NCBI GenBank assembly: GCA_964592155.1
Contig: CAZQDA010000103.1
Coordinates: forward strand, 1-9,054
Source: Christensenella sp964592155
Lineage (GTDB): Bacteria > Bacillota > Clostridia > Christensenellales > Christensenellaceae
Direction of reading: 5' to 3'
DNA length: 9,054 nucleotides
Below the pieces are notes generated by a model, which saw only the letters and a list, made by a program, of their open reading frames with translations, searched no databases and was not told where the DNA came from. The translations under genes were made by a program, and so were the position numbers. Positions within the stretch are counted from its first letter, which is position 1. Each line of letters starts with the position of its first letter. Positions 1 to 4,976 of the stretch are shown in pieces.

Positions 1-26
1 CTGTTTTCAATGCGCGAGCCCGGATA

Positions 27-905
27 TCAAATCACCTCCGCTCCGACCACAGTTCCTTTTTCCAGCGTCACATTCGGATAAATAACCGTATCCTGACCGA
101 TCTCACAATCCGCGTCAATATAGGTGTTTTTCGGATCGATCATCGTTACGCCGTTTTTCATATGTTCCATCAAAATACGCTCACGCAATATTTCCGACAC
201 CTCTGCAAGCTGCACCCTGTCATTGACGCCCATACATTCCCGTGCATCCGCCGCAACATAAGCGCCCACCTTTTCGCCTTTTTCGTTGAGGATGGAGACA
301 ATATCCGTCAGATAATATTCCCCTTGTGCGTTGGATGGCTTTAATTCTTTGAGGCACTCCAACAAAAGCGGTGTGCACACACAATAACACGAAGCATTTA
401 CCTCATGAATGGCACGCTGCTGCTCGGTCGCATCCTTTTCCTCCACAATGGCGGTGACATCCGAAAGCTCGTTGCGCAAAATTCGCCCGTAACCGAACGG
501 ATTTTCAAGCTCCGCCGTGAGCATCGCGCACGCATAATTGCCCTCTTTTGCCACCCGGATCAGCGCCTTGATCGTCTCTGTACGCAAAAGCGGCATATCG
601 CCCGCGATAATAAGCGTATATCCGTCCGCATGCTCAAGCTCATCCGCCGCGCACATCACGGCGTGTCCGCTGCCCTTGCGTTCCGCCTGCTCCACATACA
701 CCGCCTGCTCTTTCAGGCTCTGCTGTACGGCCTCTTTTCCGCGCCCGCATACCACCACACACTTGCTCAAATGAACGCCCCGCACTGCGCGCACCACCCA
801 CTCAAGCATCGTCAGACCCGCCGCTCTGTGCAGCACCTTGGGTATTTTTGATTTCATGCGCGTTCCTTCACCCGCGGCAAGTATGACAGCCGTACACTTT
901 TCCAT
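27..905 (-). CDS. glmU: GlmU, bifunctional UDP-GlcNAc pyrophosphorylase / glucosamine-1-P acetyltransferase, cut short by an in-frame TGA
   Basis: GlmU makes UDP-GlcNAc from glucosamine-1-phosphate in the cytoplasm, for peptidoglycan and other envelope polymers. The N-terminus has the nucleotidyltransferase signature LAAGEGTRM (residues 9-17) followed by K-S-K-I-P-K; the uridylyltransferase domain fills about residues 1-230. The left-handed beta-helix acetyltransferase domain begins near residue 250 as hexapeptide repeats (TVIYPN, VTLEKG, TVVGAE). A TGA at 27-29 ends the frame after 292 residues, whereas the family has about 455. After the TGA the same frame continues in perfect hexapeptide register (YPG, SRIENS) to base 1, so the gene runs off the window. 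I chose the ATG at 903-905 because GGAGAA (911-916) precedes it and the protein then starts MEKCTAVILAAG. The longer in-frame start near 974 would lie inside the promoter. As it stands, the protein would keep uridylyltransferase but lack most of the acetyltransferase domain. Confidence 0.93.
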   Translation of the reverse strand: MEKCTAVILAAGEGTRMKSKIPKVLHRAAGLTMLEWVVRAVRGVHLSKCVVVCGRGKEAVQQSLKEQAVYVEQAERKGSGHAVMCAADELEHADGYTLIIAGDMPLLRTETIKALIRVAKEGNYACAMLTAELENPFGYGRILRNELSDVTAIVEEKDATEQQRAIHEVNASCYCVCTPLLLECLKELKPSNAQGEYYLTDIVSILNEKGEKVGAYVAADARECMGVNDRVQLAEVSEILRERILMEHMKNGVTMIDPKNTYIDADCEIGQDTVIYPNVTLEKGTVVGAEVI

Positions 906-945
906 CTGTTTTCTCCTATCGTTTTTATCAAAATCATTCCAGCAT

Positions 946-974
946 ATTATACACAATTCACAGCGTTTATGCAA
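946..974 (-). promoter_or_regulatory. sigmaA-type promoter of glmU
   Basis: On the minus strand, TTGCAT (969-974) and TATAAT (946-951) are separated by exactly 17 bases. The predicted start lies about 35 bases before the glmU start codon. The promoter sits just after the spoVG terminator, so glmU appears to have its own transcript. Confidence 0.72.
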
Positions 975-986
975 AAAAATCCGTAC

Positions 987-1024
987 AAAAAAAGCCCCCT
1001 CTTTCTGATGAAAGAAAGGGCTTT
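987..1024 (-). terminator. rho-independent terminator after spoVG
   Basis: On the minus strand, AAAGCCC (1018-1024) and CTTTC pair with GAAAG and GGGCTTT (ending at 991), around a 4-base loop, with a 3-base internal mismatch. A run of seven Ts (987-993) follows. It starts 11 bases past the spoVG stop and ends just before the glmU promoter. Confidence 0.8.
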
Positions 1025-1034
1025 CCGTTTTTAC

Positions 1035-1331
1035 TCAGTATCCGTCAGAAGAAAGGCTGCTGCCCACTTCCTCTTCTTCAGGTAGATTTTCATATTCCCT
1101 GAGTATGATCTGCTGGATCATTTCGCGCGTATCCGAGTTGATTGGATGAGCAATATCCTTATACTCTCCACTTGGTGTCTTTCTGCTTGGCATAGCAATA
1201 AAAAGGCCGCTCGCGCCTTCGATGATCTTCATGTCGTGAATCACGAACATATCATCAAATGTCACCGAGACAATCGCTTTCATCTTGCCAGTGCCGTCAA
1301 TCTTCCTGATGCGAATATCTGTGATTTCCAT
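1035..1331 (-). CDS. spoVG: SpoVG, RNA/DNA-binding regulator
   Basis: The 98-residue protein starts MEITDIRIRKIDG and contains the MKAIVSVTFDDMFVIHDMKI and FIAMPSRK segments that mark the SpoVG family, followed by an acidic tail (PEEEEVGSS). Family members bind nucleic acid and affect sporulation septation, capsule or virulence genes in different Bacillota; the role here is not shown by the sequence. The ATG at 1329-1331 is chosen because GGAGGG lies 7 bases upstream. A GTG five codons earlier overlaps that ribosome binding site and is unlikely. The gene lies between purR and glmU, as in Bacillus subtilis, but no ridA/yabJ gene separates it from purR. A terminator follows the TGA stop. Confidence 0.95.
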   Translation of the reverse strand: MEITDIRIRKIDGTGKMKAIVSVTFDDMFVIHDMKIIEGASGLFIAMPSRKTPSGEYKDIAHPINSDTREMIQQIILREYENLPEEEEVGSSLSSDGY

Positions 1332-1405
1332 ATTCAATCCCTCCACCTTGTTGATAGCTTTTGCATGTTATGCAGTTTTTCTCTTGTGCCCCTTTTATTA
1401 TTTTT

Positions 1406-1434
1406 AATGTATCATATTTTTTTTAGAATTGCAA
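1406..1434 (-). promoter_or_regulatory. possible promoter of spoVG
   Basis: On the minus strand, TTGCAA (1429-1434) is 17 bases from TACATT (1406-1411), within the 120-base AT-rich gap between purR and spoVG. The -10 box matches only four of six positions. No clear sigmaH box (AGGANNT/GAAT), as used for spoVG in B. subtilis, was seen. A short inverted repeat, TGCAT-GTT-ATGCA, lies in the leader at 1362-1374. Confidence 0.35.
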
Positions 1435-1451
1435 TACACTGGAAAAACTAG

Positions 1452-2246
1452 TTAGTATGCGGAAATTTCAATTTTTGTTTCGCTCAATTCCTCCAGTTCA
1501 AAAATAGCTTTATACCCCGTGATCCTCTTTTTCTGAGGATATTTGTTGACGATCGCCGCGCCCGTTCCCACCACTTCTATATTGAATTCCGCAAGCATAT
1601 CGCTGATCGCTTTGATCGTCCCGCCGCCTGCAATGAAGTCGTCGATGACAAGCGCACGCGTTCCTTCCTTGATCATGCGTTTGGAAAGGGACATGGTTTG
1701 CAGCCTGCGTGAAGAGCCCGACAAATAGTTGATGGAAAACACAGAGCCATCCGTCAGCTTGCTTTCCCTGCGCGCAATGGCAAGCGGGAGGTTCAAAATA
1801 CGCGCAACGCTCATCGCAAGCGGTATTCCCTTGGTTTCCACCGTCACAATGAAATCAGCCTTCTTTTCCAAAAACCATTCCGCCATAATCTGCGCCATGC
1901 CATCCACATAATACGGCGTACAAAAAAGATCCGCAATATACATATACCCGCCCGGCAGGATACGCGACGTATCCGTCATCTTTTCCGTCAGCTCTTTTAA
2001 AAGCAGCACACGCGCGTTCTCCGGCATACGCGGAACATAACGGATTCCGCCGTGCGCCCCCGCAACCGTCTGCACTTTTCCGATTCCCGCTTCGGCAAAC
2101 ACCTGCTTGATAACCGCCGCGTCCTCTGAAAGGCTTGACTTTGCCGCGCCAAACATCTCCTGAAAATAATTCAGGGAATATAGTTTGTTGGGATTTTTCG
2201 CGAGCAGCGCACACATGATCGCAATTCTCTGTTTTTTATTTGCCAT
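1452..2246 (-). CDS. purR: PurR, Gram-positive purine operon regulator (phosphoribosyltransferase-fold)
   Basis: This 264-residue protein has the two-part layout of Bacillus-type PurR. An N-terminal winged-helix domain (about 1-75; KKQRIAIMCALLAKNPN..., then a basic GAHGGIRYVPR segment) precedes a PRTase-like domain that carries the PRPP-binding signature V-I-D-D-F-I-A-G-G-G-T at about 200-210. In the family it represses purine synthesis and transport genes and PRPP relieves repression; that is family knowledge, not visible here. The ATG at 2244-2246 is preferred because GGAAGG lies about 8 bases upstream. An ATG two codons earlier lies only 2 bases from that site. The start overlaps the stop of the acetyltransferase gene by 11 bases, which suggests coupled translation. 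spoVG and glmU follow downstream, the usual neighbours. Confidence 0.94.
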   Translation of the reverse strand: MANKKQRIAIMCALLAKNPNKLYSLNYFQEMFGAAKSSLSEDAAVIKQVFAEAGIGKVQTVAGAHGGIRYVPRMPENARVLLLKELTEKMTDTSRILPGGYMYIADLFCTPYYVDGMAQIMAEWFLEKKADFIVTVETKGIPLAMSVARILNLPLAIARRESKLTDGSVFSINYLSGSSRRLQTMSLSKRMIKEGTRALVIDDFIAGGGTIKAISDMLAEFNIEVVGTGAAIVNKYPQKKRITGYKAIFELEELSETKIEISAY

Positions 2247-2760
2247 GGTCATGCCCTTCCAGCCTTTTTTCCATCATATAATCGTCCATCACAAATCCGC
2301 CGCCAATTTCTTTGCAGATGCTGTCCACCCGATCAAATCCCAGATGTTCATACGCGCTGATGGAGTTTACATTATTTTTTGCAACAGTCAGCCAAATGCT
2401 CTGAAGTCGTAATCCCTTTGCTTTTTCTTCCACCTCGCCGAGTATCTCTTTTGAATAACCCTTTTTGCGATGATCCTTCAAAAGATACAGCTTGCTGATA
2501 AACAGTTTGCCCTGAGGATAGCACGGCGTAAGGGCCGCATAGCCAATGTTAACGCCCAAATGACGCGCAAGATAATATTCGCATCCCTCTGCCTCTGTCG
2601 CTTTGATCGCAGGGACAGACTGAAAATGCTCCAGCATATACTCGATTTGCTCTGTACTGATGATTCCTGCGTAATGCTCCCGCCAGATTTGATGGGCAAG
2701 GTCTGCCACAGCAAGATACTCATATTCTTTTTTCACACGCTTTAGCTTTGCCTTAGACAT
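2236..2760 (-). CDS. GNAT-family N-acetyltransferase
   Basis: The 174-residue protein matches a single GNAT domain. After a helical N-terminus (residues 1-60) come the strands NIGYAALTPCY and GKLFISKLYLL. Then follows the acetyl-CoA pyrophosphate loop H-R-K-K-G-Y-S, a version of R/QxxGxG/A, and the helix KEILGEVEEKAKGLRL. The C-terminal motif (LTVAKNNVNSISAYEHLGF) is the typical N-x-x-A/S-x-x-x-Y-x-x-x-G-F end of the fold. The substrate cannot be told; small-molecule or protein amines are both possible. The ATG at 2758-2760 overlaps the previous stop as TAATG, so it is probably translated by coupling, since no strong ribosome binding site is visible. The stop overlaps the purR start. The conserved overlaps suggest a housekeeping operon rather than an acquired gene. 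Confidence 0.88.
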   Translation of the reverse strand: MSKAKLKRVKKEYEYLAVADLAHQIWREHYAGIISTEQIEYMLEHFQSVPAIKATEAEGCEYYLARHLGVNIGYAALTPCYPQGKLFISKLYLLKDHRKKGYSKEILGEVEEKAKGLRLQSIWLTVAKNNVNSISAYEHLGFDRVDSICKEIGGGFVMDDYMMEKRLEGHDHGK

Positions 2761-2954
2761 TACCGTGCGTTCCAATCCGCGATAAACGCTTCAATGCTCC
2801 GGTCCCCCGTTGCCTCCCCTTCTTTTGAAAAGAAGCAGCCCGGAATCTGGCCTTTGTCCTTGTGATGCTTCACGCACTCACAGCAGATTCCCATTCTCGA
2901 GCAACTAAACGAACACGTACACATTGCCTTATTGCCTTCCTGTTTACATTCCAT
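2760..2954 (-). CDS. small cysteine-rich protein, DUF6485-like
   Basis: The protein has 64 residues and seven cysteines. The first is near the N-terminus (MECKQ), the others sit in C-T-C-S-F-S-C, G-I-C-C-E-C and PGCFF, with an H-H-K-D-K-G segment between. The pattern suggests a small metal-binding fold, probably zinc. The layout C-C-E-C-V-x-H-H-x-x-x-G-x-x-P-G-C-F-F-S-x-E-x-E-A-T-x-D-R-S resembles the DUF6485 family as I remember it; I could not run a profile search. No function is established for that family to my knowledge. A good GAGGTG ribosome binding site lies 6 bases before the ATG at 2952-2954. It sits just after tadA and ends in a TAATG overlap with the acetyltransferase gene, so it belongs to the same operon. 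Confidence 0.85.
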   Translation of the reverse strand: MECKQEGNKAMCTCSFSCSRMGICCECVKHHKDKGQIPGCFFSKEGEATGDRSIEAFIADWNAR

Positions 2955-2964
2955 TCAAAACACC

Positions 2965-3411
2965 TCATTTTCTTTTTTGTTTGAAATATCCACTCAACAG
3001 AGCGGCACATTTTTGTTCCAGAACGCCGCCCAAAACCTGCGGCGTATGGTTAAGTTTTCCTTCCGCCAAATTGTAAAGCGTACCCAGTGCTCCAGCTTTT
3101 TTATCATATGCGCCGAAAACCACCCGCGGGATGCGTGCGTTAATGATTGCGCCTGCACACATAGGGCACGGCTCCAGCGTCACATATAACGTACACCCAA
3201 GCAGCCGCCATCCGCCGACCACCTGTGCCGCCCGTGCAATCGCGCTTATTTCCGCATGTGCCAGCGGGCTTTTTTCAGTCTCCCGCGTATTGTACGCGCG
3301 GGCAATAATCTCACCGTCTCTTACAATAACCGCGCCAATCGGCACTTCGTCAATCGCTTCTGCATGGAGCGCCTCACAGATGGCGCACTCCATCCACGCC
3401 TCATCACTCAC
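2965..3411 (-). CDS. tadA: TadA, tRNA-specific adenosine-34 deaminase
   Basis: TadA converts A34 to inosine in tRNA-Arg(ACG), letting one tRNA read several arginine codons. The zinc site is complete: H52-A-E54 (the glutamate is the proton shuttle) and P-C82-P-M-C85. The N-terminal PIGAVIV strand and the NTRE segment are also typical. I chose the GTG at 3409-3411, giving 148 residues, the normal family length. GGAGGTGG (3417-3424) lies at good distance, and longer in-frame starts only add non-TadA sequence that overlaps the upstream lipoprotein gene. The start overlaps the upstream stop by 8 bases (GTGAGTGA). The TGA stop lies just before the ribosome binding site of the DUF6485-like gene. Confidence 0.94.
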   Translation of the reverse strand: MSDEAWMECAICEALHAEAIDEVPIGAVIVRDGEIIARAYNTRETEKSPLAHAEISAIARAAQVVGGWRLLGCTLYVTLEPCPMCAGAIINARIPRVVFGAYDKKAGALGTLYNLAEGKLNHTPQVLGGVLEQKCAALLSGYFKQKRK

Positions 3412-3820
3412 CTGATCCACCTCCGCCCGGTTCAAGCAGAGCAAACTGCAAAAAGCCTTCGCCGAACCGCGTTTTTGCGATTTCATAAAGCGAAGCCGCC
3501 TTTGCTTCGTCCGCGTCTTCCATGCATGCAGCACTTTGCTGCAAGGCTCTGGCGGCATCCAGAAAGCACTCGTTAATTTTAATGATCTCCTGATCGGATG
3601 ACTTTAGTGTTTGTAAATCCTCTTCGAGCGTCTTCATATCTTCCCTGACATAAAATGTCATTTCTCCGCCGTCTTTTGTCTGCTGCAACGCCGTTTGCAT
3701 ACGCGTAAGCACGTCAAGGTCATTTAAGAAATTATCGTAACGTTCAACCGGATTGCTTGCACACGCGCAGCAAATGGTCAATATAATTGCCGTCATAATG
3801 ACGATGAAAGCTTTTTTCAA
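3404..3820 (-). CDS. small putative lipoprotein of unknown function
   Basis: The 138-residue protein starts with a basic MKKAF and a hydrophobic stretch (IVIMTAIILTI) ending in C-C-A-C-A-S. It is therefore probably exported and lipid-anchored, although the lipobox is not canonical: C20 is preceded by C-C-A rather than L-x-A/G. The rest is mostly predicted helical, rich in charged residues and alanine (for example KTLEEDLQTLKSS and DADEAKAASLYEIAKTRFGEG). It ends in GGGGSGE. I recognise no family. The start is a TTG at 3818-3820 with GGAGAA about 6-7 bases upstream. It is the first gene after a strong promoter and overlaps tadA, which is odd company for an envelope protein. Confidence 0.78.
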   Translation of the reverse strand: MKKAFIVIMTAIILTICCACASNPVERYDNFLNDLDVLTRMQTALQQTKDGGEMTFYVREDMKTLEEDLQTLKSSDQEIIKINECFLDAARALQQSAACMEDADEAKAASLYEIAKTRFGEGFLQFALLEPGGGGSGE

Positions 3821-3858
3821 AACCGTTCTCCAAAAATTTTTTTCTATTTTCTATATAT

Positions 3859-3887
3859 ATTATACGAATTACATTATCATATTGCAA
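3859..3887 (-). promoter_or_regulatory. sigmaA-type promoter of the lipoprotein-tadA-purR operon
   Basis: On the minus strand, TTGCAA (3882-3887) and a consensus TATAAT (3859-3864) are separated by 17 bases in a very AT-rich stretch. They lie about 40 bases before the TTG start of the small lipoprotein. It is the best promoter on the left half of the window and could drive all five overlapping genes down to purR. Confidence 0.75.
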
Positions 3888-3981
3888 TTAGATATGCTTT
3901 TTGGTAAAATAAATCACGTCGCACGAATGCCAAAGCCGTCACATTGCGTTGGCTTATGCGCAAAGCCGAATACCAGAGAAT

Positions 3982-4037
3982 GGAAGAGTATCGAAGTGGT
4001 CATAACGAGCGCGACTCGAAATGTGAGTGGCTAACGG
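3982..4037 (+). pseudogene. degenerate 5' fragment of a tRNA-Ser gene
   Basis: This stretch repeats the 5' two thirds of the intact tRNA-Ser 177 bases further on. A 19-base segment (D-arm region, 3989-4007) is identical. The anticodon loop CTCGAAA is kept, and the variable arm region still ends in AACGGG. The acceptor start (GGAAGAG instead of GGAGAGG) and the anticodon stem no longer pair well. No T-arm or 3' acceptor strand follows, so it cannot be a working tRNA. It may be left by duplication or by an element that used the tRNA as its target. Confidence 0.6.
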
Positions 4038-4113
4038 GAATCTATTTGCTCAGAACCTGCTCCACGAGCGGATCAGGGCTTGTTGCATCAAACAAATTGT
4101 GGATCGTTTTCTA

Positions 4114-4144
4114 ACACTTTTCTACACTTTGTACAGAAGAGTGT
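4114..4144 (+). repeat. hairpin upstream of tRNA-Ser
   Basis: ACACTTTTCT (4114-4123) pairs with AGAAGAGTGT (4135-4144), ten positions with one G-T pair, around an 11-base loop. No T-run follows directly. It ends 14 bases before the tRNA and overlaps one copy of the TTCTAACA word at 4109-4116. It may be part of the tRNA leader or an integrase-binding region. Confidence 0.45.
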
Positions 4145-4158
4145 CTCAATAGAATAAT

Positions 4159-4247
4159 GGAGAGGTATCGAAGTGGTCATAACGGGGCGCACTCGAAATG
4201 CGTTTGTCTTAACGGGCACGTGGGTTCGAATCCCACCCTCTCCGCCA
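4159..4247 (+). tRNA. tRNA-Ser (anticodon CGA)
   Basis: The 89-base gene folds as a class II tRNA. The acceptor stem is GGAGAGG/CCTCTCC with discriminator G and an encoded CCA (4245-4247). The anticodon stem GCGCA/TGCGT holds the loop CTCGAAA with anticodon CGA (4194-4196), which reads UCG. A long variable arm (TGTC/GGCA pairing) and the T-arm GTGGG-TTCGAAT-CCCAC complete it. A terminator follows at once. Its 3' end is repeated downstream next to an integrase fragment, marking it as an integration target. Confidence 0.95.
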
Positions 4248-4251
4248 AATG

Positions 4252-4283
4252 AAAAAGTTCACGCCAACAGCGTGAGCTTTTTT
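4252..4283 (+). terminator. rho-independent terminator after tRNA-Ser
   Basis: AAAAAGTTCACGC (4252-4264) pairs with GCGTGAGCTTTTT (4270-4282) through 13 positions with one G-T pair and a 5-base loop. The T-run is on the plus strand. It starts 5 bases after the tRNA CCA. The A-run on the other side means it could also work on the minus strand. Confidence 0.82.
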
Positions 4284-4306
4284 ATTTGATAAAGAGAATG
4301 AGAACA

Positions 4307-4368
4307 CACGTGGGTTCATGCAAGACAAGTCCGCAGGACGAAGTCGCGCTATCCCACCCTCTCCGCCA
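4307..4368 (+). repeat. 3' tRNA-Ser fragment, probable att site remnant, with a 33-base hairpin in the T-loop
   Basis: CACGTGGGTTC (4307-4317) and ATCCCACCCTCTCCGCCA (4351-4368) copy the T-arm, acceptor 3' strand and CCA of the intact tRNA-Ser (4217-4247). In place of two T-loop bases (GA) there are 33 others (4318-4350). These form a palindrome: GC, GAC and GTCC pair with GGAC, GTC and GC around a GCA loop. The T-stem can still pair. Tyrosine integrases commonly use tRNA 3' ends as attachment sites, and an integrase fragment begins 47 bases away. I therefore read it as an attachment-site duplicate; the hairpin insertion is unexplained. Confidence 0.65.
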
Positions 4369-4378
4369 TTTTTCAAAG

Positions 4379-4402
4379 ATCTGTTGTTCTAACAGATTTT
4401 TG
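4379..4402 (+). terminator. possible terminator between the att remnant and the integrase
   Basis: ATCTGTT (4379-4385) pairs with AACAGAT (4391-4397) around a 5-base loop, followed by a T-run on the plus strand. On the minus strand, the direction of the integrase, the tail is poorer (CTTTG). A second perfect 8-base hairpin (TTCTAACA-gtta-TGTTAGAA, 4406-4425) covers the integrase stop. Confidence 0.45.
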
Positions 4403-4414
4403 TTTTTCTAACAG

Positions 4415-4729
4415 TTATGTTAGAAGATTCTCCATCGTTTTCGCTGATATTTCTTTGGATTTAAAATCCAAATGGGCGTAAATATCAGCCGTTGTAGCAA
4501 AAGTGCTATGCCCTAACCAGTCCTGTATCGCTTTCATCGGCACACCATTTGCCAGCAGCAAACTTGCGCATGTATGGCGCAAATCGTGAAAGCGAATCTT
4601 TTTCAAAAGATATTTTTTCAACAACCATGCAAAGTGTTCCGTAACGTAATTAGGGCGCATGAGAATTCCCATTTCATTTACAAAAACATAGTCTGCAGAA
4701 CATTTCTTCAGGTGACGATCCTTCCGCAT
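4415..4729 (-). pseudogene. tyrosine integrase, C-terminal catalytic fragment
   Basis: The 104 codons encode only the end of a phage/ICE-type tyrosine recombinase. Visible catalytic residues are H48-x-x-R51 in RFHDLRHTCASLLLANG, G73-H74 in WLGHS, and the nucleophile Y84 in ADIYAHLD. The arm-binding and core-binding domains and the first catalytic arginine are missing; family members have about 350-400 residues. No convincing ribosome binding site precedes the ATG at 4727-4729, so it is not expected to be active. Upstream, integrase-like sequence fades at about 4740, where an unrelated plus-strand frame begins, so the junction lies near 4700-4740. Its stop lies 47 bases from the copied tRNA-Ser 3' end, the normal int-att arrangement. 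Confidence 0.85.
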
Positions 4730-4731
4730 TT

Positions 4732-4971
4732 TTGCTTGACCTTTTAGGTTTAGCCGGTGTTATGGATGAAACGTTAATAAGCGCTGTTTCATTAACCCAA
4801 TTGGTAGTCGAAAAAAGCTATCAAAAAAGTATTAGTGTCGGCGATATCCTGATTAGTCTTAGACCGACAAACAATAATAGCGAAAATATTGTAATGCAAG
4901 ACTATTTCAATGTAATTTTCAACGCAGATAGTACGCTAAAATGTATTGCTCCTGGATATTACATAAGATAA
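4732..4971 (+). pseudogene. orphan plus-strand coding fragment, unknown
   Basis: A 79-codon open frame begins at a TTG with no ribosome binding site and stays open upstream through the integrase remnant, so the true start has probably been lost. The later part (SVGDILISLRPTNNNSENIV... FNVIFNADSTLKCIAPGYYIR) has codon use typical of AT-rich genes and reads like the C-terminus of a real protein, but I recognise no family. It ends 5 bases before the convergent lipoprotein gene. It is the only plus-strand protein-coding candidate and may be chance. Confidence 0.3.
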
Positions 4972-4976
4972 GACAT

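Noticed and set aside
405..851. Long plus-strand open frame opposite glmU
   Set aside because: It is the antisense shadow of a well-supported gene; the product is Arg/His-rich with no domain.
906..974. Upstream extension of glmU (start near 974)
   Set aside because: The extra 23 codons cover the promoter and the ribosome binding site, and the family N-terminus begins at the ATG at 903-905.
1855..2214. 119-codon minus-strand open frame
   Set aside because: It lies wholly inside purR in another frame and has no family features.
3412..3558. Longer tadA starting near 3558
   Set aside because: The extra residues do not resemble TadA, overlap the lipoprotein gene in another frame, and a strong ribosome binding site points to the GTG at 3411.
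4121..4158. Promoter for tRNA-Ser (TAGAAT near 4150)
   Set aside because: The box would end about 4 bases before the mature 5' end and has no well-spaced -35, so I could not support it.
3890..4430. CRISPR-like repeats around the tRNA copies
   Set aside because: The repeats are tRNA copies and short 8-base words without regular spacing or unique spacers.
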